64,000 nucleotides of DNA from Limnobacter humi (GCF_024518835.1 NZ_JANIGO010000001.1:620001-684000), one strand, 5' to 3'; counted from the first letter of the stretch, positions 34,585 to 45,376 are shown. The notes: generated from the sequence alone by a model not told the origin. Made by a program: numbers and translations.

Positions 34585-35832
34585 GTGAAACAGCTTTTTA
34601 AAACAGCACTCAAGATCAATGAAATTGCTGCCAACACCGCAACCAATGCTGCGGACTGGCTGTTTCGCAAAGACATTCTGATCCAGTCAGGCAAAACCGA
34701 ATACCAGGTGATCGCTGAAGAAATGCCCATGCGAGTGCGCTATTACGCGCCCGATGCCAACACACCGCACGCCAGCCTGGTGGACGGCGAAGAAGAAACA
34801 CCACCACAACGGCAACACCCCATTCCATTGGTGCTGGTGCCGCCACTGGGCGTAACCACCGAAACCTTCGACCTGATGCCCGACCGCAGCCTGGTCAAGC
34901 ACATGGTGCAGGCGGGCTTCCGGGTCTACCTCATCGACTGGGGCAAGCCAGAGCGCAAACATGCTCACCTGGGCCTGTACGACTACAGCCACGACATGAT
35001 GGGCTCGGCCCTGCAACGCATTCGCCAGCACAGCGGCTCAGAGGAAGTGTCCCTGTTTGGCTGGTGCATGGGCGGCCTGCTGTGCTTGCTGTATGCGGGT
35101 TACGGTGAAGACAAGGCCATTCGCAACCTGGTGACGGTGGCCAGCCCCATCGACCTGCGCAACGGCAAAAACATCATGAGCTATGCCTCCAACACGCTCA
35201 ATGTGATTGCACGCTTTATCCGCAAATACAGCGAATTCCGCTTGGACAATATCAACCCCGCCCTGTTCAGTCCACCCGGCTGGATGGTCAGCCTCGGTTT
35301 CAAGCTCACCGCACCGGTGGCCAGCATCACCACCTACTGGGACTTGCTGACCCGCCTGTCCGACCGAGATTATGTGGAGCAGCACACCACCACGGCCGAC
35401 TACCTGAACAACATGATGCTGTACCCAGGCGGCGTGGTGCGCGACTTCATGGTCCGATTCACCGTGGACAACAAACTGGCCAAAGGCGCCATGAAAATTG
35501 GTGACAAGCAGACCGGTTTGTCCAACATTCAATCCAATTTTTTGGTGTTTGCAGGGGAAACCGACCATTTGGTGCCTGCCAGCATGGCCAAGCAAAGTCT
35601 GAAACTGGTGGCGTCCAAAGACAAAACCTTCATGTTGGCCCCGGGTGGGCACATGGGGGTTATTTTGGGCAGCAAGGCTGTTTCGCATGTGTGGCAACTG
35701 TCTGCTGAGTGGCTGCGCGCCCGGTCGCAGGTGCCCTTGGCGGCGGTCAAAACTGCCCCGGCTGCAGATGCTGTTTCAGCGAAGGCAAAACCCAAAAGCC
35801 GCAAGCGGGCAGACAGTCAAAAAGCGGCTTGA
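34585..35832 (+). CDS. phaC: PHA synthase PhaC, class III-like length
   Basis: Polymerises hydroxyacyl-CoA to polyhydroxyalkanoate at the granule surface. The alpha/beta-hydrolase core carries the synthase variant of the lipase box, FGWCMGG with nucleophile C161, plus D327 (GETDHL) and H356 (GGHMG). PDRSLVKHMV and VYLIDWGKPE match PhaC consensus segments. At 415 aa it is close to class III PhaC and far below the roughly 590-residue class I enzyme, yet no phaE lies nearby. It has an acidic insert (DGEEETPPQRQ, about 68-78) and a lysine/arginine-rich tail. The start codon is GTG with no clear ribosome-binding site. Confidence 0.9.
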   Translation: MKQLFKTALKINEIAANTATNAADWLFRKDILIQSGKTEYQVIAEEMPMRVRYYAPDANTPHASLVDGEEETPPQRQHPIPLVLVPPLGVTTETFDLMPDRSLVKHMVQAGFRVYLIDWGKPERKHAHLGLYDYSHDMMGSALQRIRQHSGSEEVSLFGWCMGGLLCLLYAGYGEDKAIRNLVTVASPIDLRNGKNIMSYASNTLNVIARFIRKYSEFRLDNINPALFSPPGWMVSLGFKLTAPVASITTYWDLLTRLSDRDYVEQHTTTADYLNNMMLYPGGVVRDFMVRFTVDNKLAKGAMKIGDKQTGLSNIQSNFLVFAGETDHLVPASMAKQSLKLVASKDKTFMLAPGGHMGVILGSKAVSHVWQLSAEWLRARSQVPLAAVKTAPAADAVSAKAKPKSRKRADSQKAA

Positions 35833-35871
35833 GCGACCCCTGTGGTATTGGCACCCGGTGCTTGTTGAATA

Positions 35872-36228
35872 CCCCCAGCAACACCGGTAGCCCGGATTCG
35901 CTGATCGCCCCCAGCAACACCGGTAGCCCGGTCCGAACGCCCCCCGAAAGCAAAGGTTGCCCCGCGCATGTCGAACCGTCCCGAGAACTCGCCACTGCGT
36001 GGCTCAAACATCTCGGTCCGTGTGTTCGAATGCTGTGCGGTTCACCTCCCCTGCTGCGACAGTCAGGGCCATTGGCCCGAGCGTGCCAAACAGGCACGGT
36101 GGGCACAGCCGGTAGGCTGGCCCAGAGGTCGATCCCGACTCGCTTTTTGGAGGGGCGGCCTCAGCGATCGTGAGGCTCAGCGAGGGGAATACCAATGGAC
36201 CGTCGCCAAGGGGAGTGACCGTGCAGTG
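35872..36228. repeat. Intergenic repeat element, copy 2
   Basis: Second copy, same orientation, in the gap between convergent phaC and pstS. It opens with a 24-base unit repeated exactly at 35872-35895 and 35908-35931 (36-base period), continues with the core of about 115 bases shared with copy 1, then the GGGCCATTGGCCCGAGCGTGC block. About 70 bases absent from copy 1 follow (roughly 36103-36174, with CTCAGCGA at both ends of part of it), and then the CTCAGCGAGGG ... ACCAATGGACCGTCGC block. A small open frame from 35968 covers part of the core, but the copies differ by single-base indels, so I do not annotate it as a gene. Confidence 0.75.
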
Positions 36229-36285
36229 CCGCAGTCAACTTACTCGCTAATCTGGACGCAACTCCAATAGTGACAAAACCACGCG

Positions 36286-36319
36286 CAAAAAAACAAAACC
36301 CTCCACGTGGGAGGGTTTT
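36286..36319 (-). terminator. Rho-independent terminator of pstS
   Basis: On the minus strand a stem AAAACCCTCC ... GGAGGGTTTT with an ACGT-containing loop (arms 36295-36304 and 36310-36319) is followed by a T-rich run (complement of the A-run at 36286-36298). It lies 23 bases past the pstS stop. Confidence 0.8.
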
Positions 36320-36341
36320 GTACTTCAGCATTACTGACCGA

Positions 36342-37382
36342 TTATTTCACAGCAATCGCCTTGCCATCCGCTGTTTTGATGCCTTTCCAGGAATCATGAA
36401 TCAGCTTCACAGTGGCGTCCGGCAGTGGAACGTAGTCCAGTTCTGCAGCCAGCTTGTCGCCCTTGGCGTAAGCCCAGTTGAAGAACTTCAGCACTTCAGC
36501 CGCCTTGGCACCATCGGTCTGCACTTTGTGCATCAGGATGAAAGTCGCACCGCTGATGGGCCAGGCGCTTTTACCAGGCTGGTTGGTCAGGATTTCGTAG
36601 AACTGCTTGCTCCAGTCGGCACCCGCAGCAGCGGCCTTGAAGTGCTCGTCATCTGGCTGCAGGTACACGCCATCCTTGTTCTGCATTTGTGTGAATGTCA
36701 GCTTGTTTTGTTTGGCGTAGGCATATTCCACGTAGCCAATGGAGCCGGGCAAGCGCTGTACAAAAGCGGACACGCCTTCGTTGCCTTTGCCACCCAAGCC
36801 CACAGGCCACTTCACGGCCGTGCCTTCACCCACGGTGTCGGCCCAGTCTTTGCTCACTTTGCTCAGGTAGTTGGTGAAAATGAAGGTTGTGCCGGAACCA
36901 TCCGCACGGCGAATCACGCCGATGGCTTGGTCAGGCAATTTCACACCAGGGTTCAGGGCCACAATCGCGGGGTCATCCCACTTGGTGATTTTACCCAGGT
37001 AAATATTGGCGAGCACTTCACCATTCAGCTTCATCTGCCCGGGGGCGATGCCCGCCAGGTTGACCACGGGCACCACACCACCAATCACGGTGGGGAACTG
37101 CTGCAGGCCTTTGGCCTCCAGGTCAGCGGGTTTCAGCGGCATGTCGGAAGCGCCAAAATCCACGGTTTTGGCATCAATCTGCTTGATGCCACCGCCGGAA
37201 CCAATCGACTGATAATTGAGTTTGTTGCCGGTTTCCTTGCTGTAAGCGTCGGCCCACTTGGAATAAACCGGTGCGGGGAATGATGCGCCAGCGCCGGTAA
37301 TCTCGGCAGCTTGTACGGAGGCGAAGCCCAGCGCCAATGCGCTTGCAGCTACGACTGTGGATACTGTTTTCAAGTTGAACAT
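36342..37382 (-). CDS. pstS: Phosphate ABC transporter substrate-binding protein PstS
   Basis: Periplasmic phosphate-binding protein (346 aa). The signal peptide ends at VQA-AEIT. The phosphate contacts typical of PstS are visible: [11 protein letters not shown] at the start, the GSGGGIKQI loop, DFGASDMPL and [18 protein letters not shown] acts as ribosome-binding site. In this locus pstS comes last (order pstC, pstA, pstB, pstS), separated from pstB by 158 bases containing a hairpin, which fits separate high expression of the binding protein. Confidence 0.96.
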   Translation of the reverse strand: MFNLKTVSTVVAASALALGFASVQAAEITGAGASFPAPVYSKWADAYSKETGNKLNYQSIGSGGGIKQIDAKTVDFGASDMPLKPADLEAKGLQQFPTVIGGVVPVVNLAGIAPGQMKLNGEVLANIYLGKITKWDDPAIVALNPGVKLPDQAIGVIRRADGSGTTFIFTNYLSKVSKDWADTVGEGTAVKWPVGLGGKGNEGVSAFVQRLPGSIGYVEYAYAKQNKLTFTQMQNKDGVYLQPDDEHFKAAAAGADWSKQFYEILTNQPGKSAWPISGATFILMHKVQTDGAKAAEVLKFFNWAYAKGDKLAAELDYVPLPDATVKLIHDSWKGIKTADGKAIAVK

Positions 37383-37466
37383 AATGACCTCTCTTTTGAA
37401 AGTACGCCCATGATGCATTCGCAATATTTCAACTGTGTGACAAACATAATATTTTCATGAATGCAA

Positions 37467-37510
37467 CAAAGCCACACCAGTGTGCCCGAAAAGGCGCTGA
37501 TGTGGCTTTG
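37467..37510 (-). promoter_or_regulatory. Hairpin between pstB and pstS
   Basis: Two 14-base arms (CAAAGCCACACCAG at 37467 and CTGATGTGGCTTTG at 37497) pair with one mismatch around a 16-base loop. There is no U-run on either side, so it looks more like an mRNA-stabilising or processing hairpin than a terminator. It could raise the level of pstS transcript relative to pstCAB. Confidence 0.5.
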
Positions 37511-37540
37511 ACATGTCAGCCTTGTTATACAGGGCAAGAA

Positions 37541-38317
37541 TCAGCCGAAACGGCCTGTGATGTAGTTCTCCGTCTCTTGCTTGCGGGGCTTCAGGAAGAT
37601 CTGGTCGGTCACCCCAAACTCCACCAACTCACCCAGGTACATGTAGGCGGTGTAGTCCGAAACGCGCGCGGCCTGCTGCATGTTGTGGGTCACAATCACC
37701 ACGGTGTAGTCTTCTTTCAGCTCGGTGATCAACTCTTCAATACTGGCCGTGGAAATCGGGTCCAGCGCCGAGCAAGGCTCGTCCAGCAACAACACCTCCG
37801 GCTTGATCGCAATTCCACGCGCAATACACAGGCGCTGCTGCTGACCACCCGACAAACCATTGCCGCTCTGGTGCAATTTGCTTTTCACTTCTTTCCACAG
37901 CGCTGCCTTGGTCAGTGCCCATTCCACGCGCTCATCCATTTCGCCTTTGGACAGCTTTTCAAACAAGCGCACACCAAAAGCAATGTTTTCATAAATGCTC
38001 ATGGGGAAGGGCGTGGGCTTCTGAAACACCATGCCGATTTTTGAGCGGATCAACGCAATGTCTTTTTTGGTGGTCAGCAGGTTCTCGCCGTCCAGCAGGA
38101 TTTCGCCCTCGGCGCGCTGCTCCGGGTACAAGGCATACATCTTGTTGAAAATACGCAGCAGGGTGGACTTCCCACAACCCGATGGGCCAATGAAGGCCGT
38201 CACTTTCTTTTCGGGAATTTTCAGGTTCACGTTCTTGAGCGCCTGAAAATCGCCGTAGTAAAAGTTCAGGTTGTTCACTTCCAGCTTGATGCGCTCAAGG
38301 GTGGGGGTGTTCATCAT
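37541..38317 (-). CDS. pstB: Phosphate ABC transporter ATP-binding protein PstB
   Basis: Cytosolic ATPase of the high-affinity phosphate importer (258 aa). Walker A is GPSGCGKST, the signature LSGGQQQR, Walker [13 protein letters not shown], and the switch histidine VTHNMQQA. Length and the PstB-specific FYYGDFQAL start are normal. It follows pstA by 21 bases. Confidence 0.97.
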   Translation of the reverse strand: MMNTPTLERIKLEVNNLNFYYGDFQALKNVNLKIPEKKVTAFIGPSGCGKSTLLRIFNKMYALYPEQRAEGEILLDGENLLTTKKDIALIRSKIGMVFQKPTPFPMSIYENIAFGVRLFEKLSKGEMDERVEWALTKAALWKEVKSKLHQSGNGLSGGQQQRLCIARGIAIKPEVLLLDEPCSALDPISTASIEELITELKEDYTVVIVTHNMQQAARVSDYTAYMYLGELVEFGVTDQIFLKPRKQETENYITGRFG

Positions 38318-38338
38318 CGCAATTCGCCTAAGACAGGA

Positions 38339-39256
38339 TTATTTGGAGTTCTTCAACAAGGCCCGAGCCACCACATTCAACGCCAGTACGCCCAAAGTGA
38401 TCAGGAACACGCCAGCCCACGCCAGCTGCTGCCATTCGACAAACGGGCTCAACGCAAAATTGAAAATGGTCACCGGCAAACTGGCCATGGGCTTGCTCAT
38501 GTCGGTGTTCCAGAACTGGTTCGACAAGGCGGTAAACAGCAACGGGGCTGTCTCGCCAGCGATGCGCGCCACCGACAACAACACGCCCGTCAAGATGCCG
38601 GCATACGATGCCCGCACGGTAATGGACATCACCATTTTCCATTTGGGCGTGCCCAAGGCATAGGCCGCTTCGCGCAATGCGGCAGGCACCAGCTTCAACA
38701 TATTCTCGGTGGTGCGGATCACAATCGGGATCTGAAGCAGCGCCAAAGCCACCACACCGGCCCAGGCTGAGAAGTGGCCCATGCGCGAAACAAGAACCGC
38801 GTACACAAACAAGCCAATCACGATGGACGGGGCTGACAACAAAATGTCGTTGATGAAACGAACCACGGAGGACAGCTTGTCGTCTTTGCGGCTTTCAGCC
38901 AGGTGAATACCCGCCAGAATGCCCAGCGGTGTACCCAGCAACGTGGCAAAACCCACCATCAACAAGGTACCGGTGATGGCATTGGCCAAACCACCGCCGG
39001 CGGTGCCGGGGGGCGGTGTCATTTCCGTGAACAAGTTGAGCGACAAACCGCCAATGCCCAAGGTAACGGTGGTGTACAAAATCCAGATCAGCCAGAACAG
39101 GCCAAAGGCCATGGCCAACAGGGAAAGGCTCAATGCAAGCAGGTTGATCATGCGACGCTTGCTCTGCATGCGGGACTTTTGCTGGTCACGCTTGCTGAGC
39201 TTCATATCGGGCTCGGCGAGTTTGGATTGTTTCATCGGGTCTATTGTGGAGGCCAT
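38339..39256 (-). CDS. pstA: Phosphate ABC transporter permease PstA
   Basis: Inner-membrane permease (305 aa) with six helices. The cytoplasmic coupling loop is [12 protein letters not shown], and the preceding conserved segment is [14 protein letters not shown]. An extra basic N-terminus of about 45 residues ([18 protein letters not shown]) precedes the first helix; a later Met could be the true start. It lies three bases past pstC. Confidence 0.95.
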   Translation of the reverse strand: MASTIDPMKQSKLAEPDMKLSKRDQQKSRMQSKRRMINLLALSLSLLAMAFGLFWLIWILYTTVTLGIGGLSLNLFTEMTPPPGTAGGGLANAITGTLLMVGFATLLGTPLGILAGIHLAESRKDDKLSSVVRFINDILLSAPSIVIGLFVYAVLVSRMGHFSAWAGVVALALLQIPIVIRTTENMLKLVPAALREAAYALGTPKWKMVMSITVRASYAGILTGVLLSVARIAGETAPLLFTALSNQFWNTDMSKPMASLPVTIFNFALSPFVEWQQLAWAGVFLITLGVLALNVVARALLKNSK

Positions 39257-39259
39257 GGT

Positions 39260-40210
39260 TCACCGCCCATTGCTGGACAGGCGGGCCAGCAAAATTTTAG
39301 ACGCCACCAGCACCAGGAAAGTGATCAGGAACAAAATCAAGCCCAGCTCCATCAGCGCCGAGGTGTGCAAACCCGGGGCAGCTTCAGCAAATTCGTTGGC
39401 CAGGGCCGATGTGATGCTGTTGCCGGGCGAAAAGAGCGAAATGTCGTTGAGGTAATTGGTGTTGCCAATCACAAAAGTGACCGCCATGGTTTCACCGAGC
39501 GCACGGCCCAAACCCAGCATCACGCCACCAATCACGCCCACTTTGGTGTGGGGCAAAATGATTTTCCAGATCACTTCCCAAGTGGTGCAACCCATGCCGT
39601 AACCGGCTTCTTTTAGCATCACGGGCGTGACTTCAAACACGTCGCGCATCACCGCGGAAATGTAGGGAATGATCATGATGGCCAGAATAACCCCCGCGCA
39701 GAGCAGGCCAATGCCAATGGGCGGGCCAGCAAACAGGTTACCAATCACCGGCACCTTGCCCAGGGTGGCACCCAGCGGGGCCTGCACATACTTCCCGAAA
39801 ATGGGGGCGAACACGAGCAAACCCCACATGCCATACACAATCGACGGCACCGCCGCCAGCAATTCGATCGCGGTGCCCAATGGGCGGCGCAGCCAGGGTG
39901 GGGCCAACTCGGTGAGAAACAACGCGATGCCAAAGCTGACCGGCACAGCGATGATGAGCGCAATCAGGGAGGTCACCAAGGTGCCGTAAATAGGAACCAA
40001 AGCACCGTAGCTGTCATTGGGGGGGTCCCAATCGGCCGTCAGCAGGAATTGCAGGCCAAAAGCCTTGATGGTGGGCCAGCTGGCGACAAACAACGACACA
40101 ATAATTCCACCCAGCAGCAACAGGGTCAACGCGGCTGAACCGGCTGTCAAGATCCCGAACAGCGTGTCTCCACGTTTGCTGGGCGGGCGAATGGTCGAAG
40201 TGTTGGACAT
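39260..40210 (-). CDS. pstC: Phosphate ABC transporter permease PstC
   Basis: Inner-membrane permease (316 aa), partner of PstA. The conserved loop is [16 protein letters not shown] and the family segment [13 protein letters not shown] is present. ATG 40210 ([10 protein letters not shown]) was chosen; the frame extends upstream into the Pho-box region and that part is not coding. It is the first gene of the operon. Confidence 0.95.
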   Translation of the reverse strand: MSNTSTIRPPSKRGDTLFGILTAGSAALTLLLLGGIIVSLFVASWPTIKAFGLQFLLTADWDPPNDSYGALVPIYGTLVTSLIALIIAVPVSFGIALFLTELAPPWLRRPLGTAIELLAAVPSIVYGMWGLLVFAPIFGKYVQAPLGATLGKVPVIGNLFAGPPIGIGLLCAGVILAIMIIPYISAVMRDVFEVTPVMLKEAGYGMGCTTWEVIWKIILPHTKVGVIGGVMLGLGRALGETMAVTFVIGNTNYLNDISLFSPGNSITSALANEFAEAAPGLHTSALMELGLILFLITFLVLVASKILLARLSSNGR

Positions 40211-40269
40211 GTTGTAAACCAGAAATTGGGGGGATTCTGTCGCAGGTTGCCAAGCATACCCCAGCTTTG

Positions 40270-40298
40270 TGACAGAACCATGACACAAAAAAGACAGA
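40270..40298 (-). promoter_or_regulatory. Pho box (PhoB binding site), three direct repeats
   Basis: Read on the minus strand, three 7-mers TCTGTCT, TGTGTCA and TCTGTCA are spaced by four bases each, an exact 11-bp period matching the PhoB half-site CTGTCAT pattern. The site lies about 60 bases upstream of the pstC start codon. It predicts induction of pstCAB at low phosphate. Confidence 0.8.
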
Positions 40299-40325
40299 AA
40301 TGTAAACCGGCTTTGCCCCCGAATT

Positions 40326-42338
40326 TTAAGCCTTGTTCGGTTTCATGAATGTGATGGGAAACACCGATGGGGGCGGACTTTGAAAAATATCTCGCCGCAT
40401 CTTGCCCATCACATGCATTTCGCAGGGCTTACAATCAAAGCGCAGCGTGTATTGTTGGTCACCATTGACCAACACCATGGGCTCGGCTTTGACCTGCCCT
40501 TGCACGCCCTTCACGCCTTTGGCCTGCTTGGGGCACAGGTTGAATGAAAACCGCAAGCAGTGCTTGGTGATCATCACCGGCACCTCGCCCGGCTCCTCGT
40601 GGGCCTCATAAGCCGCCGCAATCATCTCGACCCCGTGCTCGCGGTAAAACGCCCGGGCCTTGTCGTTGTACACATTGGCCAAAAAGCTCAGCGACTTTTC
40701 CGGATATTGGACCGGTGGTTGCACCGGCGCCTTGCGGGCCGGCCGAACCCAGGCGGCGACACGGGCGGCGTCGAGACGTTCGATGGCGGTGCGGCGCAGC
40801 TGGTTAATCACCGAGGCTTGCACAAACCAGGGCTGTGACAATTCCACGTCCAAGCCCAACGCGGTGTAGTGGGTGTTGCCCAGCTTGCCCAACTGGGTGC
40901 GCAGGCTGTCCACCGCCCGCTCGGCCTGCTGTGCCATCACCAACTCGGCAGGTTGTTCCACCGTCACGGCGATACCGTCCTCATCGGTCAGTGCCAAGGT
41001 TAAACCGGTCACGGCTCCAGCGGCATCGCGAAGTTCACCCAGGCGCATCCACAAGCCCATGCGCCGCTCGGCGCTGTCCTTGGTGAGGGCCATGTCCCAG
41101 GCATGGTCCCGGTTGCGGTGAACTGGCAAACCCGCCTTCAAACCGGTGTAAGTGGCTGTCGGGTCTTTGGGGAATATGCGGTATACCGACACGCCATCGC
41201 CCTGCTGGGTTTTCCCGCCACGTCCCGCTGTTGCACTCAGCAACTCGGCCCGGTTCACCTGTACCCCCACCACCTCACGTTTGTGCATGAAATTCAGCCC
41301 GTCGCCGTTGTTCAAGGTATCCCGGGTTTCCACGTCAAAACTTTTGTCGCCCACAGCCACCACATGACCAACCGGCAGTCCAATGTATTTGGGCGAATCA
41401 AAGGCCCCAATGTCGACTTTGCGCCCGCTGGCAAAATAATCGGTCGAGCCCCGGTGGAAATTGCGGTCCGGGTCAGGTCGGAAGTAGTGGCGGGTGGTCC
41501 CGCTGGACGAGCGCACAAACTCGCCCCGGCTTTCCATGATTTCATCGAGCAGAATGCGGTAATGGGCGGTGATGTTCTTGACATAGGCCATGTCTTTGTA
41601 GCGGCCTTCAATCTTGAACGAGCGCACACCCGCATCAATCAGGTGCTCCAGGTTGCCACTTTGGTTGTTGTCTTTCATCGACAACAAATGCTTGTCAAAA
41701 GCCACCACGGCACCGCTTGAATCCGTCAATGTGTAAGGCAGTCGGCAGGCCTGGGAACAATCGCCACGGTTTGCGCTGCGGCCCGTCTCGGCATGGCTGA
41801 TGTAGCACTGGCCTGAAAAGGCCACGCACAGCGCACCATGAATGAAGTACTCGATGGTGGCAGAGTCGCCCACAGCGGCGTGCACTGCAGCCACTTCAGG
41901 CACGGTCAACTCGCGGGCCAACACCAACTGGGAAAAACCACTGTCTGCCAAAAACCGGGCCTTCTCTGCGGTGCGGATATCGCACTGCGTGCTGGCATGC
42001 AACTGAATGGGGGGCAGGTCCATCTGCAGCAGCCCCATGTCCTGAATAATCAGCGCGTCCACACCCGCGTCGTACAACAGCCAAATCAGCTTGCGGGCCT
42101 CTTCCAGTTCTGCATCGTGCAAAATGGTGTTCAGCGTGGTGAAAATCCGCACGCGGTACTGGTGGGCAAACTCCACCAGCTTGGCAATGTCGCTCACGCT
42201 ATTGGACGCATTGTGACGAGCACCAAAGGTGGGACCACCGATATACACGGCGTCTGCGCCATGCACAATCGCCTGGCGACCAATCTCGATGTCGCGTGCG
42301 GGCGACAGCAGTTCCAGCTCGTGTGGCAACAAACTCAT
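40326..42338 (-). CDS. rlhA: U32 peptidase family protein, RlhA-like rRNA hydroxylase
   Basis: 670-residue protein of the U32 family. RlhA (YdcP) installs 5-hydroxycytidine at C2501 of 23S rRNA and has this length, while shorter relatives TrhP/YegQ are near 450 aa. Family landmarks: ELLSPARD start, the cysteine-containing signature [17 protein letters not shown], then [13 protein letters not shown], and a C-terminal [14 protein letters not shown] and [12 protein letters not shown], probably binding an Fe-S cluster. RlhA is preferred from length and C-terminal cysteines. Confidence 0.8.
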   Translation of the reverse strand: MSLLPHELELLSPARDIEIGRQAIVHGADAVYIGGPTFGARHNASNSVSDIAKLVEFAHQYRVRIFTTLNTILHDAELEEARKLIWLLYDAGVDALIIQDMGLLQMDLPPIQLHASTQCDIRTAEKARFLADSGFSQLVLARELTVPEVAAVHAAVGDSATIEYFIHGALCVAFSGQCYISHAETGRSANRGDCSQACRLPYTLTDSSGAVVAFDKHLLSMKDNNQSGNLEHLIDAGVRSFKIEGRYKDMAYVKNITAHYRILLDEIMESRGEFVRSSSGTTRHYFRPDPDRNFHRGSTDYFASGRKVDIGAFDSPKYIGLPVGHVVAVGDKSFDVETRDTLNNGDGLNFMHKREVVGVQVNRAELLSATAGRGGKTQQGDGVSVYRIFPKDPTATYTGLKAGLPVHRNRDHAWDMALTKDSAERRMGLWMRLGELRDAAGAVTGLTLALTDEDGIAVTVEQPAELVMAQQAERAVDSLRTQLGKLGNTHYTALGLDVELSQPWFVQASVINQLRRTAIERLDAARVAAWVRPARKAPVQPPVQYPEKSLSFLANVYNDKARAFYREHGVEMIAAAYEAHEEPGEVPVMITKHCLRFSFNLCPKQAKGVKGVQGQVKAEPMVLVNGDQQYTLRFDCKPCEMHVMGKMRRDIFQSPPPSVFPITFMKPNKA

Positions 42339-42434
42339 GATTTTGTGAAGAATTTTCGGGAAGGGTGCCCATTATTCCAAAAACAGGCCCCCAGGGAAAG
42401 CAAAACCGTTGAATGCCCCTTCAAAGCACCCGCA

Positions 42435-43307
42435 CTACAGCACCCAGTAAAGCGCCATGGGCACGAACAGCAGGCTCATGAGGTTACCCACCATCACCAT
42501 GGACGCCACCTGGTGCGGATTCTGACCGTACTGCTCGGCAAACACATAGTTGAGAACAGCCGGAGGCAACGCACCAAACACAATCAGCATGGCTGCATGC
42601 CCTGCAGACAGCGGCAACAACCACACGCACAGGCCCGCAAACAGCAAGCCGGTGAGCGGACACACCACCCCGGCAATCAAGCCAAGGCGAACATCCGAGA
42701 AGTCCGCCTGCACCAGTCGAACCCCCAGTGAAAACAACAGCAGGGGTATAGACACATCACCCGTCATCTTGATGGCGAAGTACAGGGGCTCCCACACCTG
42801 CACCTGGAAAACACTCACAGCAAAACCAGCCAGCGAGGCCAAAATCACTGGCTCTTTCCACAAAGTCCACAAGCGGGCATGGGGGCTCAACATCCAGGTG
42901 CCCAACGAGTAGTGGAGGGTATTACTCACCAAAAACATCATCACCGCAGCCGGCAATGCCTCATTGCCAAAGGCCAAAATAGCCAAGGGCAAGCCCATGT
43001 TGCCGCTGTTGTTGAACATCACCGGTGGCACGAATGTTTTCCAGTTCACCCCCAACAGACGCGCCACGGGCCAGGCCAGCAGGCCCGAGCCCAGCACCAC
43101 CATGGCGGCCCCCACGGCCAGCACGCTGTAGGCTTGCAGGTCGAAGGTTTTGCTGGCCAGTGCGGAAAACACCAGGGCTGGCACAAACACATCCATGTTC
43201 AACTGGTTCGCAAATCGCATGTCAGGCCGTTTGGCCCGTCCATACCAATAGCCCAGGGCCACAACGGCAAACACCGGAAAGATCACGGAAACGATGCGGA
43301 TGAACAT
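42435..43307 (-). CDS. AEC family transporter (auxin efflux carrier type)
   Basis: Ten-helix membrane protein (290 aa), two five-helix halves. MFNNSGNMGLPLAILAFG is the typical broken-helix motif of the first half, with GVVCPLTGLLF and ALPPAVLNYVFAEQYG in the second. Members export organic acids such as malate or malonate; the substrate is unknown. It lies 96 bases upstream of rlhA on the same strand. Confidence 0.9.
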   Translation of the reverse strand: MFIRIVSVIFPVFAVVALGYWYGRAKRPDMRFANQLNMDVFVPALVFSALASKTFDLQAYSVLAVGAAMVVLGSGLLAWPVARLLGVNWKTFVPPVMFNNSGNMGLPLAILAFGNEALPAAVMMFLVSNTLHYSLGTWMLSPHARLWTLWKEPVILASLAGFAVSVFQVQVWEPLYFAIKMTGDVSIPLLLFSLGVRLVQADFSDVRLGLIAGVVCPLTGLLFAGLCVWLLPLSAGHAAMLIVFGALPPAVLNYVFAEQYGQNPHQVASMVMVGNLMSLLFVPMALYWVL

Positions 43308-43416
43308 GGCGCAGGCGAGGCTGATGCGTGAGTCGAAGAACCAAAGCGCGCAGTGTACTTCAAGCGCCCCTGGAAAACGATCGGGGTTTTCAGTGTGTGG
43401 GCGCTGCTCGCAACTG

Positions 43417-44307
43417 TCAGGCTACAGCCGTGGCAAACAATGCCTTGATGGCTGGGTGCTCCATGTTGCGGGGATGGGTGAAAGCGTAATACTCCTCCAG
43501 CACACCCTCCACATCGCCCAAATATTCCACCGAAGTTCCACGGGCATAGTCTTCCATCAGCAGGGCAGGCACAGCAAACAGGCCCAGACCTGCTCGGCCA
43601 AAGGTGTCCAGCAAGGCTAGGTCATCGAACTCGCCAACCACACGCACGGATATACCCTCGGTTTCCAGCCAGTGTTCCAGCTTCATGCGCAACACGTTGT
43701 TGCGCGAGGGCATGAGGAAGGGCGCGCCTTGCAGGCTTTTGGGGAAATCGGCCCGTTTGTCGGCACACAAGGCCGCACTGCCAAAAATGCGCACCGGGTA
43801 AGCCAGCAGCTTGGCCACCTGCAGGTTGGCGGTTCCCTGCCCGCCGGGCCGCTCAGCCAGCACCAGGTCAATGTTGTGTTGAATCAGCTCGGCACACAGG
43901 GCCTCAAACCGCCCCTCGGTACACACCAGCCGCACAGGGCGTTTCAAGGCCAGCACCGGCTCAATCATGTGAAAGCTCACGGTTTTGGGCAATGCATCGG
44001 CAATCCCCACCGACAAACGCAGGGTGTAATCCAGCTCCTCGTCTTCCAGGCTGTCGGTCAACTGCTCGCCCAACTGGAAAATTTGGTCGGCATAGCGCAG
44101 GGCCACGCGACCCGCCTCCGTCAGCCCCAGGCCACGCCCCACCGGCTGAAACAGCGACCGCCCCAGCGACTGCTCCAACTGTGCAATCTGGCTTGATAAG
44201 GTTTGCGCCCGCAAACCCAAACGTTCAGCTGCGGCCGTCAGGCTGCCAGTTTTGGCCACCATCCAAAAATACCGCAAGTGGTGAAAGTTTAAGTCCGTCA
44301 GTTTCAT
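43417..44307 (-). CDS. nhaR: LysR family regulator, NhaR-like
   Basis: LysR-type regulator (297 aa) with an N-terminal winged helix ([21 protein letters not shown]). The opening 'NFHHLRYFW' and the effector domain match NhaR, which activates sodium/proton antiporter genes; no nhaA lies in the window, so the target here is unknown. It is divergent from htpX with a 119-base AT-rich gap that should hold both promoters. ATG 44307 was chosen over a TTG two codons earlier. Confidence 0.82.
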   Translation of the reverse strand: MKLTDLNFHHLRYFWMVAKTGSLTAAAERLGLRAQTLSSQIAQLEQSLGRSLFQPVGRGLGLTEAGRVALRYADQIFQLGEQLTDSLEDEELDYTLRLSVGIADALPKTVSFHMIEPVLALKRPVRLVCTEGRFEALCAELIQHNIDLVLAERPGGQGTANLQVAKLLAYPVRIFGSAALCADKRADFPKSLQGAPFLMPSRNNVLRMKLEHWLETEGISVRVVGEFDDLALLDTFGRAGLGLFAVPALLMEDYARGTSVEYLGDVEGVLEEYYAFTHPRNMEHPAIKALFATAVA

Positions 44308-44426
44308 GCCCAAACCCTTCGATTAAATCGATAATTTCTTCACTTTTTATTCTATTTATTCTGGCTAATTCGTCAACTAGACTCAAATCTCATTGTTCCG
44401 TTCTCCAGAAGGATCGCTCCAACACC

Positions 44427-45299
44427 ATGAAACGCATTGTTTTGTTCCTGGCCACCAACATCGCCATCATGTTGGTCCTTGGCATCACCGTCCACCTGCT
44501 GGGCCTGAACCAATTCATGGCCGGCGGGCAACTCAACCTCACCATGCTGCTGGGCTTTTCAGCTGTATTGGGTTTTGGCGGCTCATTCATCAGTTTGTGG
44601 ATGAGCAAAACCATTGCCAAATGGAGCACAGGCGCCCAGGTCATTCAGCAGCCCCGCAACGACACAGAACGCTGGCTGTTTCAGACAGTAGACCGCTTGG
44701 CACGCCGGGCCAACATCCCGATGCCTGAAGTCGCCATTTACGAGGGTGCCCCCAATGCGTTTGCAACAGGACCCAGCAAATCCAACAGCCTGGTAGCCGT
44801 CAGCACAGGGTTGTTGCAAAGCATGTCCCGCGAGGAAGCAGAAGCCGTGCTGGCACACGAAGTTGCCCACGTGGCCAACGGCGACATGGTAACCCTCACA
44901 TTGATTCAAGGCGTGGTCAACACATTTGTGTTCTTCATTGCCCGCGTGGTGGGCTTTGTGGTTGACCAGGCTTTGCGCAAAGACGATGAAGAGTCGAGCG
45001 GTCAGGGCATGGGCTACTTCATCACCGTCATCGTGATGGAAATCACGCTGGGTATTTTGGCTTCCATCATCGTGATGTATTTCTCGCGCAAACGGGAATT
45101 CCGGGCCGACGCGGGTGCCGCGCAACTGATGGGCCAACGCCAACCCATGATTAACGCCTTGAAGCGCCTGGGTGGTCTGCAGTCAGGTGAACTGCCATCG
45201 CAAATGGCTGCCTCGGGCATTTCAGGCAAAGGTGGTGTGATGGCCCTGTTCAGCAGTCACCCCCCGATTGAAGAACGCATTGCCGCCTTGAGCCGATAA
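44427..45299 (+). CDS. htpX: Membrane zinc metalloprotease HtpX
   Basis: Heat-shock-linked inner-membrane protease (290 aa) for quality control of membrane proteins. Two N-terminal helices, the zinc motif H144-E-V-A-H148, further helices ([36 protein letters not shown]) and the third-ligand region FRADAGAA. It ends with [13 protein letters not shown], diagnostic of HtpX. A terminator follows. Confidence 0.95.
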   Translation: MKRIVLFLATNIAIMLVLGITVHLLGLNQFMAGGQLNLTMLLGFSAVLGFGGSFISLWMSKTIAKWSTGAQVIQQPRNDTERWLFQTVDRLARRANIPMPEVAIYEGAPNAFATGPSKSNSLVAVSTGLLQSMSREEAEAVLAHEVAHVANGDMVTLTLIQGVVNTFVFFIARVVGFVVDQALRKDDEESSGQGMGYFITVIVMEITLGILASIIVMYFSRKREFRADAGAAQLMGQRQPMINALKRLGGLQSGELPSQMAASGISGKGGVMALFSSHPPIEERIAALSR

Positions 45300-45336
45300 G
45301 CAGAAACGCGAACAAACACTGTTGGTTTTGCCCTTT

Positions 45337-45376
45337 GCCGTGGTGGGTTGCCGGACCTGCCGCGGCGCTTTTTTTT
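45337..45376 (+). terminator. Rho-independent terminator of htpX
   Basis: A stem GCCGTGG (45337-45343) with CCGCGGC (45360-45366, one G-U pair) closes a 16-base loop and is followed by GC and eight T residues, 37 bases after the stop codon. Confidence 0.65.

Noticed and set aside
35968-36270. Small open frame inside repeat copy 2 sharing a peptide with copy 1
   Set aside because: Copy 1 differs by single-base indels just before the shared part, so the frame is not preserved, and no ribosome-binding site is visible. It is treated as part of a non-coding element.
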